From an uncultured Candidatus Entotheonella sp. (GTDB lineage Bacteria > Tectomicrobia > Entotheonellia > Entotheonellales > Entotheonellaceae), in contig OY282375.1 of the NCBI GenBank assembly GCA_958295825.1, positions 2,713,489-2,777,488 of the forward strand: DNA of 64,000 bases, written 5' to 3'. Positions 62,918 to 64,000 of this stretch are shown one piece after another. How positions within the stretch are numbered: the first letter of the stretch is position 1; every line of letters begins with the position of its first letter. The notes below the pieces were generated by a model, which did no database searches, had not been told where the DNA came from, and saw only the letters and a list, made by a program, of their open reading frames with translations. The position numbers and the translations under genes are program-made.

Positions 62918-63433
62918 ATACCGCGAACCTACGATTACTGCCCGCGATGCGCGGCCGCCTTCACCCGCCAAGTGCTGCACGGCCACGAACGCATGGTGTG
63001 CCCGGCCTGCCGGTTCATCTTCTGGCAGAATCCCGCCGTCGGCGTCGCCGTCATCGTCTTGCAGGAAGGCCGCATCGTACTGGCTCGGCGAGCCCGCGGG
63101 GCGTATCGCGGCGCCTGGTGCATTCCGTGCGGCTACGTCGAATACGACGAGGAAGTGCGCGCGGCGGCGCGGCGCGAATTCCGGGAGGAGACCGGTCTGA
63201 CGGTCGAGGTCGGCGAGGTGTACGCAGTGCATTCGAATTTCCACGATCCGGCGTCGCATTCGGTCGGCATCTGGTTCTGGGGCACCTTGGTGGAAGGGGC
63301 CTTGCAGGCGGCAGACGACGTTGACCAAGTTGAATGGGTTCCTCTGAACGACGTGCCGGGCAACCTGGCCTTTCCCACCGACCGTTTGGTCATTGAGCGG
63401 CTGCAGCGGGAATACGGGGCCACCATGCGCTGA
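62918..63433 (+). CDS. Zinc-ribbon Nudix hydrolase with probable non-standard ATA start
   Basis: A 171-residue Nudix enzyme. The expected N-terminus PRTYDYCPRCAAAFTRQVL with CPRC and later CPAC forms a zinc ribbon, then AVGVAVIVLQEGRIVLARRA and the Nudix box GYVEYDEEVRAAARREFREE followed by TG. In this frame there is no ATG, GTG or TTG between the upstream stop and the zinc ribbon; the codon before PRTYDY is ATA (62918), placed six bases after GAGGTGA. Either ATA is used or a sequence change hit an ATG. A GTG at 62969 would lose half of the zinc ribbon. The substrate is unknown. Confidence 0.8.
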   Translation: MPRTYDYCPRCAAAFTRQVLHGHERMVCPACRFIFWQNPAVGVAVIVLQEGRIVLARRARGAYRGAWCIPCGYVEYDEEVRAAARREFREETGLTVEVGEVYAVHSNFHDPASHSVGIWFWGTLVEGALQAADDVDQVEWVPLNDVPGNLAFPTDRLVIERLQREYGATMR

Positions 63434-63502
63434 GGGCCGTCTGCCGGCAGCGCGGGCCGCGTGTTGATCGAGCGGTGGAGGCAGCGGCGCAGCATACCGT
63501 CT

Positions 63503-64000
63503 TCAGTCCAGATACTGCCTGACCCAGATGCGGAACGTTCGCATGACAGCCGTTCTGCCGATGCTTCGGCTTTGTACCAGGTGATGATGCAGGGCATCCG
63601 CCACCGGAATGGCGGGGAAATGACGACTCTGGGGTGACGGGACATATTGGCCGTGGCGCAGAATGTGGATTTCGAGGGTGTGGCCGTCGTACCGCCACAA
63701 CTCCGGCACACCCAGGCGAGCGTAGTTGTGAAAGCGGGTGCGGGCGGTCAGATCAATCTCGATGACGAGATCGGGGGGTGGGTCAAGGGTCAGGTCAATA
63801 CGTTTCTTGCCGCGAATGGCGGGCTCATGTTCGATGTAGAAACACTCGTCTGGCTCGACCGCCTGGTTCATGGGTTCATTCTTGAAGGTCGTTGAACCCA
63901 GATTGCGAAATTCACGTCCCTGCTCTTCCAGGATGATTTTGACCAGGTCGGCCAGAATGACTTTATCGTCTTCGTGCTCGGGGGATGGCGACATGATCTC
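63503..64000 (-). CDS. Uma2 family endonuclease, 3' part (5' end outside window)
   Basis: The visible part starts EIMSPSPEHEDDKVILADLV, an internal Uma2 motif, so the N-terminus (the usual YELIDG segment) lies beyond the window. The core continues VEPDECFYIEHEPAIRGKKR and DLTLDPPPDLVIEIDLTART and GVPELWRYDGHTLEIHILRH, with D in PDE and the E in VIEID as the acidic residues of a PD-(D/E)XK fold. Uma2 genes form large families of unknown role. A relic copy lies at 56217-56665. Confidence 0.82.
   Translation of the reverse strand, partial: EIMSPSPEHEDDKVILADLVKIILEEQGREFRNLGSTTFKNEPMNQAVEPDECFYIEHEPAIRGKKRIDLTLDPPPDLVIEIDLTARTRFHNYARLGVPELWRYDGHTLEIHILRHGQYVPSPQSRHFPAIPVADALHHHLVQSRSIGRTAVMRTFRIWVRQYLD

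Overview
The window is high-GC chromosomal DNA of a Gram-negative bacterium, shown by a type II secretion secretin cluster, type IV pilus minor-pilin genes and lipoprotein signals. Nothing seen fixes the phylum. Enzyme families such as MmgE/PrpD, SMP-30, a 2-hydroxyacyl-CoA lyase-like enzyme, DUF1800/DUF1501 and Uma2 suggest an uncultured environmental or host-associated lineage; that is inference. Insertion sequences and broken genes are very dense, so the genome looks as if it is being degraded by mobile elements.

Layout: 1-6354 holds the secretion genes gspD (partial), gspE, gspF, a PilM-PilN-type gspL and gspM. 6369-10770 is a promoter followed by DUF1800, DUF1501, NHL-propeller and SDR genes. 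10860-13275 holds an acyl-CoA dehydrogenase-like gene and a divergent enolase-superfamily gene. 13276-20211 is a nest of mobile elements: an IS630 end, an IS5 relic, two copies of a TGT-ended, resolvase/DDE transposase/AAA transposon with repeat-array ends, and a complete IS5-family element. 20370-23116 holds citrate synthase with a duplicated 3' end around a broken toxin-antitoxin pair, plus an amidase relic. 23117-24521 contains a third transposon end, an IS5 relic and a structured RNA-like segment with a terminator.

24692-36840 is a mostly intact block: solute-binding lipoprotein, methyltransferase, ABC-F, an unknown small gene, MmgE/PrpD, DUF3151, DUF4392 and a SEL1 lipoprotein, interrupted by an IS1595 transposon and an IS5/IS427-type element. 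36824-45215 is a second graveyard: tandem IS630, two IS427-type elements, a second IS1595 transposon, and relics of DUF433, an FAD oxidoreductase, a glycosyltransferase and an NHL gene. 45291-52130 holds a membrane MutS-like gene, a peptide-binding-protein relic, a TPP enzyme, pilX and a broken pilY1. 52137-58424 holds the third IS1595 transposon, pcm, an IS427-type copy and an IS66 element. 58462-64000 is ordinary chromosome: a tiny secreted protein, nudC, PPOX, aldo/keto reductase, SMP-30, a JAMM protease, a Nudix gene and a partial Uma2 gene.

The most striking theme is three IS1595-family elements (25822-28031, 39588-42059, 52137-54582). Each carries, next to the transposase, a restriction-modification-like cargo: one a methyltransferase with an MvaI/BcnI-like nuclease, the other two a methyltransferase joined to a PD-(D/E)XK-type domain. 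The transposase stop overlaps the methyltransferase start in the two copies where that junction survives. All three cargos are decayed here, but together they point to a transposon class that moves as a linked transposase plus R-M module.
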